DNA of 47,134 nucleotides from assembly GCA_026988395.1 (NCBI GenBank), contig JALSLI010000133.1, positions 1 to 47,134 of the forward strand, given 5' to 3'. This stretch comes from Flavobacteriaceae bacterium. GTDB lineage: Bacteria > Bacteroidota > Bacteroidia > Flavobacteriales > Flavobacteriaceae. Under the pieces are notes generated by a model. That model saw only the letters and a list, made by a program, of their open reading frames with translations. It made no database searches and had not been told where the DNA came from. Of the stretch, positions 5,698 to 14,510 are shown piece after piece (positions within the stretch are counted from its first letter, which is position 1; each line of letters starts with the position of its first letter). Position numbers and translations under genes: made by a program.

Positions 5698-7590
5698 TTA
5701 ATTTATGTAATACTGATTGGCATCATTTTTTTTAATGCTGTTTTGTTCTAACAGAAAGGTAATATTTTTTAAGATAGTTCCTTCCGGAAACGGCAACAAA
5801 AATACCAAATCTTTTGCACTGCAACTTTTCTTTTCTCGGATTAATTCCAAAATTTCTTGTGATACTTTTTTAACATTTTTAGTGTTGTTTTTTTTATGTA
5901 AACAGACATCACAAATACCACATTCTGTATATTTTTTTTCTTTAAAATATTGCAATAACTGAATGTTTCGGCAAACCGAATCGTTTGTTATGTAATTAAG
6001 AATTGCATCTTTTTTTTGTTTTTTTAGCTCATTTCTTAGTAAAACACGCTTTTTTATACGATTTATTACTTTATCATCTTCACGCATTACTAAAAACCGA
6101 ATAGCACTTACCGTGTCTTTTTTAAGATATCTAATGATATGATCTTTTTCTAAAACTAATAATAATTTAACGATATTTGATTTTCCGGTTTGCATTTTTT
6201 TTGCCAAAAAATATTCATCAACAAAAGTTGGATTATCAAAAATTCCGCCATAATAACGCAATAAAGTTTGAATTAATTTTTTTAACTGCTTCTTGTCTTT
6301 TTCATATCGAAATAATTCTTGATTTGTACAAATAAATTGTACACTACTTTGTATTTGAAAATCGGTTTCAAAAACTAAAACACCTTCTCTATCTAGTGTC
6401 ATCAAAGCATTATAGGTTTCAATTAAATTGAGATGGTATTTATTACAAAATTTTGGCAAATCTAAAATAAATTGTTTTTCAGGTTGCTCGCCAATTGCAA
6501 TTCTAAAATGCTGATTTAAACTAAAATACACCTTTTTTAAAAATGGAATAGCAACAATAGATTTGGCTACTTGTTTTTCGAAATTATAAATTGTAGTGTC
6601 GTTATAAAGTAATACGGCAAAACTTTTTTTACCGTTACGTCCTGCTCTTCCGGCTTCTTGCATGTAATTTTCGATGCTTTGCGGAATTGTCATATGAACT
6701 ACCAACTTTACATTATCTTTATCGATTCCCATACCAAAAGCATTGGTTGCCACCATTACAGGTATTTTTTCTTCCATCCAATTTTGATATGCTTTTTCCT
6801 TATCGGAAGCAAACATTCCGCCATGATAATAACTTGATTTAAAATTTTGCGTGTTTAGATAATCGCTTAATTCTTTAGTTTGCTTTCGCGAAAAAACATA
6901 AATAATGGTCGGTTTTTTAATCTTTGTAAGCATCTGTTTCAGCTTAAAAAAAAGATCTTCCGTTTTATAAATTTGATACGCTAAATTTTCTCTAACAAAA
7001 GATTTTTTATAGATTTGAGGTGTTTTCAACTCCAAATACCTAACAATATCATCTACTACTTTATCTGTTGCCGTTGCAGTTAAAGCAAGAATTGGAGTGA
7101 TTGGAAACAATTCACGAAGAACAGCAATTTTAAGGTATGATGCTCTAAAATCATGACCCCATTCTGAGATGCAATGTGCCTCATCTACGGCAATTAAATT
7201 AATGGTAAGTTGCTTTAATTTAGATTGTATAAAATTGGATTGCAGTCGTTCAGGCGAAAGATATAAAAATTTTGTTTTTCCAAAAAGGAGGTTATCAAAA
7301 ATATCTACTATCTCATTTTCATGGATAGAACCGGTAATTGCTACTGCTTGAATACCTCGTTTTTTTAAACCTGCCACTTGATCTTTCATCAAAGCAATTA
7401 ATGGCGAAATAACCACGCAAATACCGTTTTGCATTAAACCCGGAATTTGATAACACAAAGATTTTCCGCCACCGGTAGGCAAAAGAGCTACAGTGTCTTT
7501 TTGCTCTAAAACTGCTTGAATAATTTCTTCTTGTGGCGTTCTAAAACTATCATAATGCCAATGTTTTTGAAGAATTTCTAATGCAGTCAT
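5698..7590 (-). CDS. recQ: RecQ-type ATP-dependent DNA helicase
   Basis: A 630-residue superfamily 2 helicase. Motif 0 is FRTPQEEII (16-24), Walker A is TGGGKS (39-44), motif II is DEAHCISEWGHDFR, motif III is TATA, and motif VI is QEAGRAGRNG. The zinc module is complete: a lone Cys (SVCR) followed 16 residues later by C-x2-C-x2-C, ending at 563. The last ~65 residues form a short winged-helix-like tail (ILELIREKKSCSAKDLVFLL) and do not look like the usual HRDC domain. RecQ unwinds recombination intermediates with a 3'-5' polarity. It lies 13 bases after the ATPase gene and 5 bases before fmt. Confidence 0.95.
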   Translation of the reverse strand: MTALEILQKHWHYDSFRTPQEEIIQAVLEQKDTVALLPTGGGKSLCYQIPGLMQNGICVVISPLIALMKDQVAGLKKRGIQAVAITGSIHENEIVDIFDNLLFGKTKFLYLSPERLQSNFIQSKLKQLTINLIAVDEAHCISEWGHDFRASYLKIAVLRELFPITPILALTATATDKVVDDIVRYLELKTPQIYKKSFVRENLAYQIYKTEDLFFKLKQMLTKIKKPTIIYVFSRKQTKELSDYLNTQNFKSSYYHGGMFASDKEKAYQNWMEEKIPVMVATNAFGMGIDKDNVKLVVHMTIPQSIENYMQEAGRAGRNGKKSFAVLLYNDTTIYNFEKQVAKSIVAIPFLKKVYFSLNQHFRIAIGEQPEKQFILDLPKFCNKYHLNLIETYNALMTLDREGVLVFETDFQIQSSVQFICTNQELFRYEKDKKQLKKLIQTLLRYYGGIFDNPTFVDEYFLAKKMQTGKSNIVKLLLVLEKDHIIRYLKKDTVSAIRFLVMREDDKVINRIKKRVLLRNELKKQKKDAILNYITNDSVCRNIQLLQYFKEKKYTECGICDVCLHKKNNTKNVKKVSQEILELIREKKSCSAKDLVFLLPFPEGTILKNITFLLEQNSIKKNDANQYYIN

Positions 7591-7603
7591 CTATAAATAA
7601 TCG

Positions 7604-8140
7604 CTATTTTATATTTTCTAAAATAAAGGATGTTCTTTCATTGATTGTTCCTACAGGTACCTCAACAATATGATAACCTAAATTACCATACGCAGATTTT
7701 AAATGGTTATGTATTGCCAAAGATTGTTCAAAACTTTCGTATCGCTCATTGTCGGTAATGTAAATATCTTTCCAAGGAGGCATTAAAAAAATCGTATCAA
7801 AATATTTGTTTTTTTTACTTTCATCCACAAAAATATCAGGATATGTTACACCTAAATAATTCATATATGCAAAAACATCCGGAATACCTCTATCAAAAAA
7901 CACCATATTACTATCTAATTTTTCGGCTTTTTTAAATTGTTGCACACGACCTTCCAACAATAATTTACTAAATAACATTGGATCTTTTAAAAAAAGTTGT
8001 TCAATACCATTTTTACGAGCCATTAAAGTTACTTCTCTTGAAATTTCATGCATGCATTCAAAATTTCGGTTTTCCAATTCTTTGATAACAGTAGATTTTC
8101 CGGTTCCGGGACCTCCTGTAATGACAATCTTTTTTTGCAT
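7604..8140 (-). CDS. P-loop ATPase/kinase-like protein (AAA_28 type)
   Basis: A 178-residue protein with Walker A GGPGTGKST (9-17), then EISREV, a likely catalytic/Walker B segment FFDRGIPDVFAYMNYLG (about 84-100) and a lid-like region YITDNERYESFEQ rich in Arg and Glu. This pattern belongs to AAA_28-type ATPases, small kinase-like NTPases related to the ribosylnicotinamide kinase part of NadR. Substrate is unknown. The ATG at 8140 is chosen because the glycine-rich loop then follows at the usual distance; the 24 codons upstream lack family features and span a -7-like box. First gene of a unit with recQ and fmt. Confidence 0.8.
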   Translation of the reverse strand: MQKKIVITGGPGTGKSTVIKELENRNFECMHEISREVTLMARKNGIEQLFLKDPMLFSKLLLEGRVQQFKKAEKLDSNMVFFDRGIPDVFAYMNYLGVTYPDIFVDESKKNKYFDTIFLMPPWKDIYITDNERYESFEQSLAIHNHLKSAYGNLGYHIVEVPVGTINERTSFILENIK

Positions 8141-8159
8141 ATCTATATTTAATAGAATG

Positions 8160-8167
8160 CAAAGATA
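8160..8167 (-). promoter_or_regulatory. Candidate -7 element upstream of the ATPase-recQ-fmt unit
   Basis: Minus-strand TATCTTTG fits TAnnTTTG completely and lies 20 bases before the ATG at 8140. No TTG is found 19 bases further upstream, so support is partial. Confidence 0.4.
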
Positions 8168-8263
8168 TGGAAATATGTTTACAACCTTAAATCCAATTAT
8201 TTTTTTGTACATTTAGGTTAATTTTAAAAATGGTTTTATACATTCGCATAAAATTTAGTTACA

Positions 8264-8710
8264 ATGGAAAATAACAAAAATAAAAATACAGAAAACACAA
8301 CAAATAAAAGAGAGGAATTCTACAAAAAATTAAAAGAATCTTTGGATAATACAACCAAATTTCCGGCTGATTATCTGTTTAAATTTATCGTTCCTACCAA
8401 TCATACTTCTTTAAATTTAGAAAAAGAAGCTTTACACAAAGAAAAAGAAGATATTGATAAAAAGGATACGGAAGCAATTTCGGCTATAAACAATAAAATT
8501 GATGCTGTTAACGCTAAAATTAAAGCGGAAGATAAAAAATTAGAACAAGTAGATGCCATCTTTGATTCTAAAAATGCTTCTATTAATACTAAAAAATCAA
8601 AATCCGGTAAATATACCAGTAAAACAATTAAAGTAAAAATGGATTCTTCTGACGATGTAATCAAGAGTTATAAAGAAGCAGAAGATATTGACGGCATCAT
8701 TTCTTTGTGA
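8264..8710 (+). CDS. DUF493 family protein with coiled-coil insertion
   Basis: A 148-residue protein whose two ends match DUF493 (YbeD-like) proteins. FPADYLFKFIVPT (33-45) is the first strand. KSGKYTSKTIKVKMDS (113-128) with VIKSYKEAEDIDGIISL (132-148) is the conserved C-terminal part, which has an ACT-like alpha-beta fold in this family. Typical DUF493 proteins have about 90-100 residues. Here about 45 highly charged residues (roughly 48-92) rich in Lys, Glu and Asp, with heptad-like hydrophobic spacing, interrupt the fold between the first strand and the helix LEQVDAIFD. The first ~15 residues are Asn/Lys-rich and probably disordered. Function unknown. It is divergent from the ATPase gene. 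Confidence 0.75.
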   Translation: MENNKNKNTENTTNKREEFYKKLKESLDNTTKFPADYLFKFIVPTNHTSLNLEKEALHKEKEDIDKKDTEAISAINNKIDAVNAKIKAEDKKLEQVDAIFDSKNASINTKKSKSGKYTSKTIKVKMDSSDDVIKSYKEAEDIDGIISL

Positions 8711-8741
8711 TATTTTTAACAACAAATTACCATAATTATAC

Positions 8742-8749
8742 TATTTTTG
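8742..8749 (+). promoter_or_regulatory. Candidate -7 element of the folding-factor operon
   Basis: TATTTTTG matches TAnnTTTG. It would start transcription about 45 bases before the ATG at 8801. No TTG is present at the ideal -33 distance. Confidence 0.4.
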
Positions 8750-8800
8750 AGGCGTTTAAAATACCCTGAAATTACATTTATAAAACAAAATTTAATAACC

Positions 8801-10675
8801 ATGATTAAAAAGATTTTCTTTGCACTTTTTATAATATCGTTTGCAACATCTGCACAAACTAAAAAAGAAAAAGTATTGCTAACTATTGATGGAAAACCGG
8901 TTTACACATCAGAATTCCTTAGGGTTTATAATAAAAATAGAGATATTGTTAGCGAAGAAAATAAAAAAAATATAGACGAGTATTTAGACCTTTTTGTAAA
9001 CTACAAATTAAAACTACAAGAAGCTCATGACTTAAAATTAGACACTATTCCTTCTTACTTACGCGAGTTTAATAAATACAAAAAACAATTGGTCGAACCT
9101 TATCTAAAAGACCGAAAAGTTACCGATAATTTAGTAAAAGAAGCTTATAATCGCATGAAGGAAGAAATAAATGCCAGTCATATTTTAATTACTCTTCCAC
9201 CAAATGCAACTCCAAAAGATACTTTAAAAGCATACAATACATTAATTGAAGCCAGAAATAAAATTCTAAACGGTGAAAGTTTTGAAGCTGTAGCAAAAAA
9301 ATATTCTAAAGATCCAAGTGTAAAACAAAATGGAGGAAAACTTGGCTATTTTACTGCTTTTTCTATGGTTTACCCTTTTGAAACGGCTGCTTACAACACC
9401 AAAAAAGGAGAAATTTCTATGCCATTTAGAACACGATTTGGCTACCATATCGTTAAAATAAACGACAGAAGACCTTCTAAAGGTGAAATAAAAGTAGCTC
9501 ATATTATGATTCGTGAAAAGAAAGGACAACCTGATTACGCTAAAAATCAAATAAATGACATTTACAATAAATTTAAACAAGGTGAATCGTTTGAAAAATT
9601 AGCCAAACAATATTCCGATGATAAAATGAGTGCTATGAAAGGTGGTGTTCTTAAACGCTTCTCTTACGGAAGAATGATACCTGAATTTGCAGATGTTGCG
9701 TTCTCTTTAAAAAATAAAGGAGATGTTTCAAAACCTTTTAAAACAAAATTCGGCTGGCATATTGTTAAATTAATCGATAAATATCCGGTAAAATCTTATG
9801 ACGAATTAAAAGATTTTATTACAAAAAAAGTTGAAAAAGGAGATCGCTCTGTTGTTGTTGGTAAATCAATGGCTAATAAATTAATGAAAAAATACAACGT
9901 AAAAATAAATGATGCTGTTTTAGAGAAATACCTCAACAATCCAAAAAATAATACATCAGATACAGATATTCTTTTCTCAATCAAAGAAAAAAACTATTCT
10001 GTTGCCGATTTAAAAAATTACCTTAAAAAGAAAAGAGACAAAACCTACCAAGATTTTATAGATGATATGGTTTTAGAATATTATAAAAATCACCTTGCAG
10101 AAGAAAATCAAGATTTTGCAAATACACTACAAGAATATAAAGACGGACTTCTATTATTTGATTTATTACAAAAAAAGATTTGGACTAAAGCCGAAAAAGA
10201 TACCGTTGGTTTACAACAATTCTACAATAACCATATTGAAAATTACAACTGGAAAAAAAGAGTTAAAGCAGAAATCGCTTCTTGTACAAAAAAAGAAAAA
10301 TGTGAAGTGGTTAAAAATCTGCTAAAAGCAAACACACCAATTGAAAAAATTAAAGATATTGTAAATGACGGCGCTACAATTAACGTTTTATTTACTTCCG
10401 GAACATATGAAATAAACTCAAGCAAACTTCCAAAAAATATAGAAATTAAAAAAGGAGTTACCAATGTAATTTCAGAAGGTGAAAATGATTTTAAAGTAGT
10501 AAAAATTGAAGATATCCTTCCGGAAACGACTAAAAAACTGGACGAAACAAGAGGAAAAGTAATTAGTGACTATCAAGATTATTTAGAAAAAGAATGGATA
10601 AGTGATTTGCATAAAAAATACAGTGTAAAAAGAAATAAAAAACAGATTAAAAAATTAAAGAAAAAATATAAATAA
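8801..10675 (+). CDS. Periplasmic peptidyl-prolyl isomerase with two parvulin domains
   Basis: A 624-residue exported PpiC-type isomerase. A signal peptide covers residues 1-19 (IFFALFIISFATSAQ). A SurA-like helical N-terminal region follows, then two parvulin domains at about 124-222 and 231-326. Each has the family pattern: A/H-HI-I at the start, a QNGG- or MKGG-type loop, and F-x-T/K-FG-H-IVK at the end. The C-terminal ~300 residues are lysine-rich and have no recognised domain. It likely helps outer-membrane and secreted proteins fold. ATG 8801 is chosen because it directly precedes the signal peptide. The stop overlaps the next start (TAATG), which implies translational coupling with the two following genes. 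Confidence 0.9.
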   Translation: MIKKIFFALFIISFATSAQTKKEKVLLTIDGKPVYTSEFLRVYNKNRDIVSEENKKNIDEYLDLFVNYKLKLQEAHDLKLDTIPSYLREFNKYKKQLVEPYLKDRKVTDNLVKEAYNRMKEEINASHILITLPPNATPKDTLKAYNTLIEARNKILNGESFEAVAKKYSKDPSVKQNGGKLGYFTAFSMVYPFETAAYNTKKGEISMPFRTRFGYHIVKINDRRPSKGEIKVAHIMIREKKGQPDYAKNQINDIYNKFKQGESFEKLAKQYSDDKMSAMKGGVLKRFSYGRMIPEFADVAFSLKNKGDVSKPFKTKFGWHIVKLIDKYPVKSYDELKDFITKKVEKGDRSVVVGKSMANKLMKKYNVKINDAVLEKYLNNPKNNTSDTDILFSIKEKNYSVADLKNYLKKKRDKTYQDFIDDMVLEYYKNHLAEENQDFANTLQEYKDGLLLFDLLQKKIWTKAEKDTVGLQQFYNNHIENYNWKKRVKAEIASCTKKEKCEVVKNLLKANTPIEKIKDIVNDGATINVLFTSGTYEINSSKLPKNIEIKKGVTNVISEGENDFKVVKIEDILPETTKKLDETRGKVISDYQDYLEKEWISDLHKKYSVKRNKKQIKKLKKKYK

Positions 10676-11523
10676 TGCGAATTATTCTCTTGTCTTTTTT
10701 ACTGTTAAACCTTATTTCTTGCAAATACTTACAACCTGTGGATGATGATCAAGGTGATGTAATTGCAAACGTTGGTGAAGCAAAATTATACAAAAAAGAT
10801 TTAGCCAAATTATTACCTAAAAATATCGAAAAAGAAGATAGCACACTCTTGGCTACTAAGGCAATAAATTCTTGGGCAAAACAAGAATTATTTTATCAAA
10901 ATGCCAAATTAAACTTATCGGAAGAACAAGAAGGAATTAACAAATTAGTAGAAAAGTACAAACAAGACCTACTAATTAATAAATATAAAGAAGCATTAAT
11001 AGATAAAAATTTAGATACCGTTATAACACATCAAGATATAGAAAAATTTTATCAAGAAAATAAAAATATTTTTAAATTAAATGAAAAACTTATCCGATTT
11101 CGGTTTCTACAAACCAATAAAGATTTAAGCGATTTAAAAAATGTAATCTCTTTGTTTAAATCAGATAGTATTCATAATCTGGATTCTTTACACAATAAAG
11201 AACTGGAATTTAAAGCTTATCATTTACAAGATTCGGTTTGGGTAAAATTTAATGATGTTGCAAAACGAATTAAACCATTCAATAAAATTAATTTTAAAAA
11301 ATTAAAACCAAATAAAACCATTAAAATTGAAAACGATGCAGATTTATATCTATTTAAAATTTTTGAAATACGTAATAGAAATGAAATCGCTCCACAAGAT
11401 TATGTAAAGCCAACTATTAAACAAATGATTTTACATGACCGAAAATTAAAAGAACAAAAAAACATAGAAAAAACATTACTTAACGATGCAATTAAAAACG
11501 GAAAATTCCAAATTTATGAATAA
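10675..11523 (+). CDS. SurA-like periplasmic lipoprotein without a catalytic isomerase domain
   Basis: A 282-residue predicted lipoprotein. A short hydrophobic leader ends in the lipobox L-I-S-C16, followed by an acidic stretch (PVDDDQGD). The body is mostly charged helices that resemble the N-terminal chaperone region of SurA/PpiC proteins (IANVGEAKLYKKDL, and a KFYQENKNIFKL helix typical of that fold). No parvulin catalytic motifs are visible. It is sandwiched between two parvulin isomerases with overlaps of 1 and 8 bases, so it probably works with them as a membrane-anchored holdase. The start is fixed by the TAATG junction. The functional reading is inference from context and fold. Confidence 0.8.
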   Translation: MRIILLSFLLLNLISCKYLQPVDDDQGDVIANVGEAKLYKKDLAKLLPKNIEKEDSTLLATKAINSWAKQELFYQNAKLNLSEEQEGINKLVEKYKQDLLINKYKEALIDKNLDTVITHQDIEKFYQENKNIFKLNEKLIRFRFLQTNKDLSDLKNVISLFKSDSIHNLDSLHNKELEFKAYHLQDSVWVKFNDVAKRIKPFNKINFKKLKPNKTIKIENDADLYLFKIFEIRNRNEIAPQDYVKPTIKQMILHDRKLKEQKNIEKTLLNDAIKNGKFQIYE

Positions 11524-12880
11524 ATTAATCACTTCTTTGCTACTAATTTTAGCAATTACAATAACGGGTAAAGCACAAGAAAAAACCAAAATAGACGGCG
11601 TTGCCGCAGTTGTAGGTAATAACATTGTTTTATACTCAGAGATAAAAGCGGCAAAACAACAAATTGAACAAGAGCAAGAAGATAAAAAAGATGTTTCTGA
11701 ATGCTCTATCTTAGAAAAAATATTAACCGATAAATTATTAGCACATCACGCCGTAGTAGATAGTTTAACAGTAGATGAAGGAACTATAAACTCAGAGGTT
11801 GAAAGAAAAATAAACTACTTTAAAAAACAATTAGGCAATGATAAGAAAATGCTCGAATTCTTTGGCTTTAACAATTTAGTCGATATGAAAAAAGAATTAG
11901 CAAATGTCGAAAAAGAAAGTGCTTTAATCAGAAGAATGCAAGCAAAAATTACCGAAAATACCGATGTAACTCCCGAAGAAGTTACGCGTTACTTTAACTC
12001 TCTTAAAAAAGACGGGAACTTACCGGAGTTTGGAACTGAAGTAGTAATCGGTCAAATTGTTGTAGATGCGCAAAGTGATAAAAAACAAGAAGAAAAACTG
12101 ATTAAAAAATTAAATGAAATAAAAAAAGATATCGAAAACGGAGCTAGCATGCGTCTAAAAGCAATATTATACTCTAAAGATCCTGCTGCAAGTAAAGAAG
12201 GTGAAGGCTCCGGAGGATTATATCACGGCATTACTCTAGAAACTCCTTTTGTAAAAGAATTTAAAGAAAAAGCATTTAGCTTAGAAGAAGGTGAAATATC
12301 TGAACCTTTTAAATCGCAATTTGGTTACCACATCGTTAGAGTAGAAAAAATCAGAGGAAAACAACGTGATGTAAGACATATTTTATTACAATACGAAATA
12401 TCAGATGAAATGCTAGAAAAAGCAAAAGATTCCTTAAAACATATTAAAAATGATATTTTAACCAATAAAATTTCTTGGGATGATGCCGTAAAAAAATACT
12501 CTTCAGATAAAGAAACCAATAAAAATCACGGTTTACTAATTAATCCGGTAACCAATGACACACATTTTGAACTTTCAAGAATGGATCCGGCTCTTTATGC
12601 TCGAATTAGCAACTTAAAAAAAGGAGAAATCTCCGATGTGTTTTACGATGAAACTCGCGAAGGAAAAAAAATGTATAAAATCTTACTTCTTAAAGATAAA
12701 GTTGAAGCTCATAAAGCCGATTTAGATAAAGATTATGTTAAAATAAAAAATCTGGCACTTCAAAAAAAGAAACAAGAAATTATAAATAATTGGGTAAAGG
12801 AGAAAATTAAAGATACATACATAAAAATCCATAACCAATACAAAGATTGTGATTTTCAATACAATTGGTTAAAAAAATAA
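11516..12880 (+). CDS. surA: SurA-type peptidyl-prolyl isomerase
   Basis: A 454-residue periplasmic chaperone-isomerase. A signal peptide occupies residues 1-20 (ending GKAQ). Next comes the SurA N-terminal signature DGVAAVVGNNIVLYSEI (27-43), and two parvulin-like repeats at roughly 170-280 and 285-395. The first has the classical ending FKSQFGYHIVRV; the second is more divergent (DVRHILLQY at the start, then weaker motifs). SurA escorts unfolded barrel proteins to the BAM complex. ATG 11516 is used because it precedes the signal peptide and overlaps the lipoprotein gene by 8 bases. It is the last gene of the three-gene operon; a 102-base gap separates it from moxR. Confidence 0.9.
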   Translation: MNKLITSLLLILAITITGKAQEKTKIDGVAAVVGNNIVLYSEIKAAKQQIEQEQEDKKDVSECSILEKILTDKLLAHHAVVDSLTVDEGTINSEVERKINYFKKQLGNDKKMLEFFGFNNLVDMKKELANVEKESALIRRMQAKITENTDVTPEEVTRYFNSLKKDGNLPEFGTEVVIGQIVVDAQSDKKQEEKLIKKLNEIKKDIENGASMRLKAILYSKDPAASKEGEGSGGLYHGITLETPFVKEFKEKAFSLEEGEISEPFKSQFGYHIVRVEKIRGKQRDVRHILLQYEISDEMLEKAKDSLKHIKNDILTNKISWDDAVKKYSSDKETNKNHGLLINPVTNDTHFELSRMDPALYARISNLKKGEISDVFYDETREGKKMYKILLLKDKVEAHKADLDKDYVKIKNLALQKKKQEIINNWVKEKIKDTYIKIHNQYKDCDFQYNWLKK

Positions 12881-12982
12881 CCAAATGTATTTACAGTTAA
12901 ATTATATTTATTACTTTTAGCGAGCTATAAAAGAAAATACAAACCTTTAACGAAAAAAAATCGTTTAAAATTATAAAGAAAT

Positions 12983-13936
12983 ATGTCTGATGTTGCTGCT
13001 GTAAAAAAATTAGTAAACCAATATAAAACACTTAAAGAAGAAATTGCTAAAATTATCATTGGTCAAGAGGAAGCTGTTGACCATGTTTTATTGTCAATTT
13101 TTTCCGGAGGACATTCCTTTTTAGTTGGTGTTCCCGGATTAGCAAAAACCTTATTGGTAAACACCGTTGCACAAGGTTTGGGCTTGCAATTTAAACGCAT
13201 TCAGTTTACACCTGATTTAATGCCAAGTGATATTATAGGAAGTGAAATTTTAGGTGAAGATCGCAAATTTCAATTTGTAAAAGGTCCTATTTTTTCCAAC
13301 ATTATTTTAGCCGATGAAATTAACCGGACACCTCCAAAAACGCAAGCTGCACTTTTAGAGGCAATGCAAGAAAAAACCGTTACCGTTGCCGGACATTCAT
13401 ACACTTTAGACAAACCGTTCTTTGTATTAGCAACACAAAATCCAATTGAGCAAGAAGGAACTTACCCGTTACCGGAAGCACAGTTAGACCGGTTTATGTT
13501 TTCCATATTTTTAGACTACCCAAGTTTTAACGAAGAAATTGCTATTGTAAAAGCAACAACATCAAATATAAATAATTCGGTAAATGCAATTTTAAATGCA
13601 CAAGAAATATTGGATATCCAACAATTAATACGAAGAATTCCCGTAGCCGATAACGTAGTGGAATACGCTGTAAACCTCGTTGCTAAAACACGTCCTAAAA
13701 GTGAAAAAGCCTCCGAAATGGTTAAAAGATATATAGATTGGGGAGCAGGTCCAAGAGCATCTCAAAATCTTATTTTAGGAGCAAAAGCACATGCTGCCGT
13801 AAACGGGAAATATTCGCCGGATATTGAAGACGTACAAGCAGTAGCAAAAGGCATTTTACGTCATCGAATTGTTAAAAATTATAAAGCAGATGCCGAAGGA
13901 ATAACAGAAGAAAATATTATTGAAGATTTGTTTTAA
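12983..13936 (+). CDS. MoxR-family AAA ATPase
   Basis: A 317-residue AAA_3-type ATPase. Walker A is GVPGLAKT (49-56), Walker B is IILADEINR (107-115), and the family signature ATQNPIEQEGTYPLPEAQ is followed by LDRFMF. The lid domain contains the sensor-2 WGAGPRASQ region. MoxR ATPases act as chaperones that activate metal enzymes or von Willebrand-factor-A proteins, and they are usually followed by a DUF58 gene. Here the next gene encodes a DinB protein instead and no VWA or DUF58 gene is in the window. A hairpin (AACGA / TCGTT arms, 12949-12965) lies in the leader 17 bases before the ATG. Confidence 0.92.
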   Translation: MSDVAAVKKLVNQYKTLKEEIAKIIIGQEEAVDHVLLSIFSGGHSFLVGVPGLAKTLLVNTVAQGLGLQFKRIQFTPDLMPSDIIGSEILGEDRKFQFVKGPIFSNIILADEINRTPPKTQAALLEAMQEKTVTVAGHSYTLDKPFFVLATQNPIEQEGTYPLPEAQLDRFMFSIFLDYPSFNEEIAIVKATTSNINNSVNAILNAQEILDIQQLIRRIPVADNVVEYAVNLVAKTRPKSEKASEMVKRYIDWGAGPRASQNLILGAKAHAAVNGKYSPDIEDVQAVAKGILRHRIVKNYKADAEGITEENIIEDLF

Positions 13937-13940
13937 TAAA

Positions 13941-14444
13941 ATGATTTTAAAAACAGAATATCATCATTTTTATCAACCTTACCTAAATCAGGTTGACCTA
14001 AACAGTACTATTATTGATAATTTACAAGATAGTCTTAATGCTGTTTTTAACTTATTAGGAAATTTACCGGAAGAAAAAATAAATTACCGCTACGCTCCAA
14101 ATAAATGGAGCATCAAACAATTGGTACAACATATTATTGATACAGAACGTGTTTTTTCTTATAGAGCTCTTGCTATTTCCAGGAAAGACAAAACAAACTT
14201 GCCCGGTTTTGATGAAAATGAATACGTTGCTAATGCCAATAACAATACAAATTTTACGGACTTACTGAAAGAATTTTCACTACTCAGAAAATCAAATATT
14301 GCAATGTTTAAAAATTTTACTCCTGAAATACTAGAACAAACAGGCAATGCTAATGATGCTAAAATTTCAGTAAGAGCTATTGGCTATATTATGAGCGGTC
14401 ACGTACTCCATCATCTACAAATTATTGAAGAGAGGTATTTGTAA
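13941..14444 (+). CDS. DinB-family metal-dependent protein
   Basis: A 167-residue four-helix DinB_2-type protein. The putative metal triad is present: H64 in LVQHIIDTER and H154 with H158 in GHVLHHLQII, spaced four apart as in YfiT-like proteins. The PNKWSIKQLVQHIIDTER segment is characteristic. Related enzymes include bacillithiol transferases and other thiol transferases; no specific substrate can be assigned. ATG 13941 is five bases after the moxR stop, so the gene is very likely co-transcribed with moxR; an earlier in-frame ATG inside moxR is less likely. Confidence 0.85.
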   Translation: MILKTEYHHFYQPYLNQVDLNSTIIDNLQDSLNAVFNLLGNLPEEKINYRYAPNKWSIKQLVQHIIDTERVFSYRALAISRKDKTNLPGFDENEYVANANNNTNFTDLLKEFSLLRKSNIAMFKNFTPEILEQTGNANDAKISVRAIGYIMSGHVLHHLQIIEERYL

Positions 14445-14510
14445 TTTAATCATGCTAATTCTATTTTGTGTCTAAAAATTTTAACTTTTAAAATAATAAT
14501 TCTTAAATTA

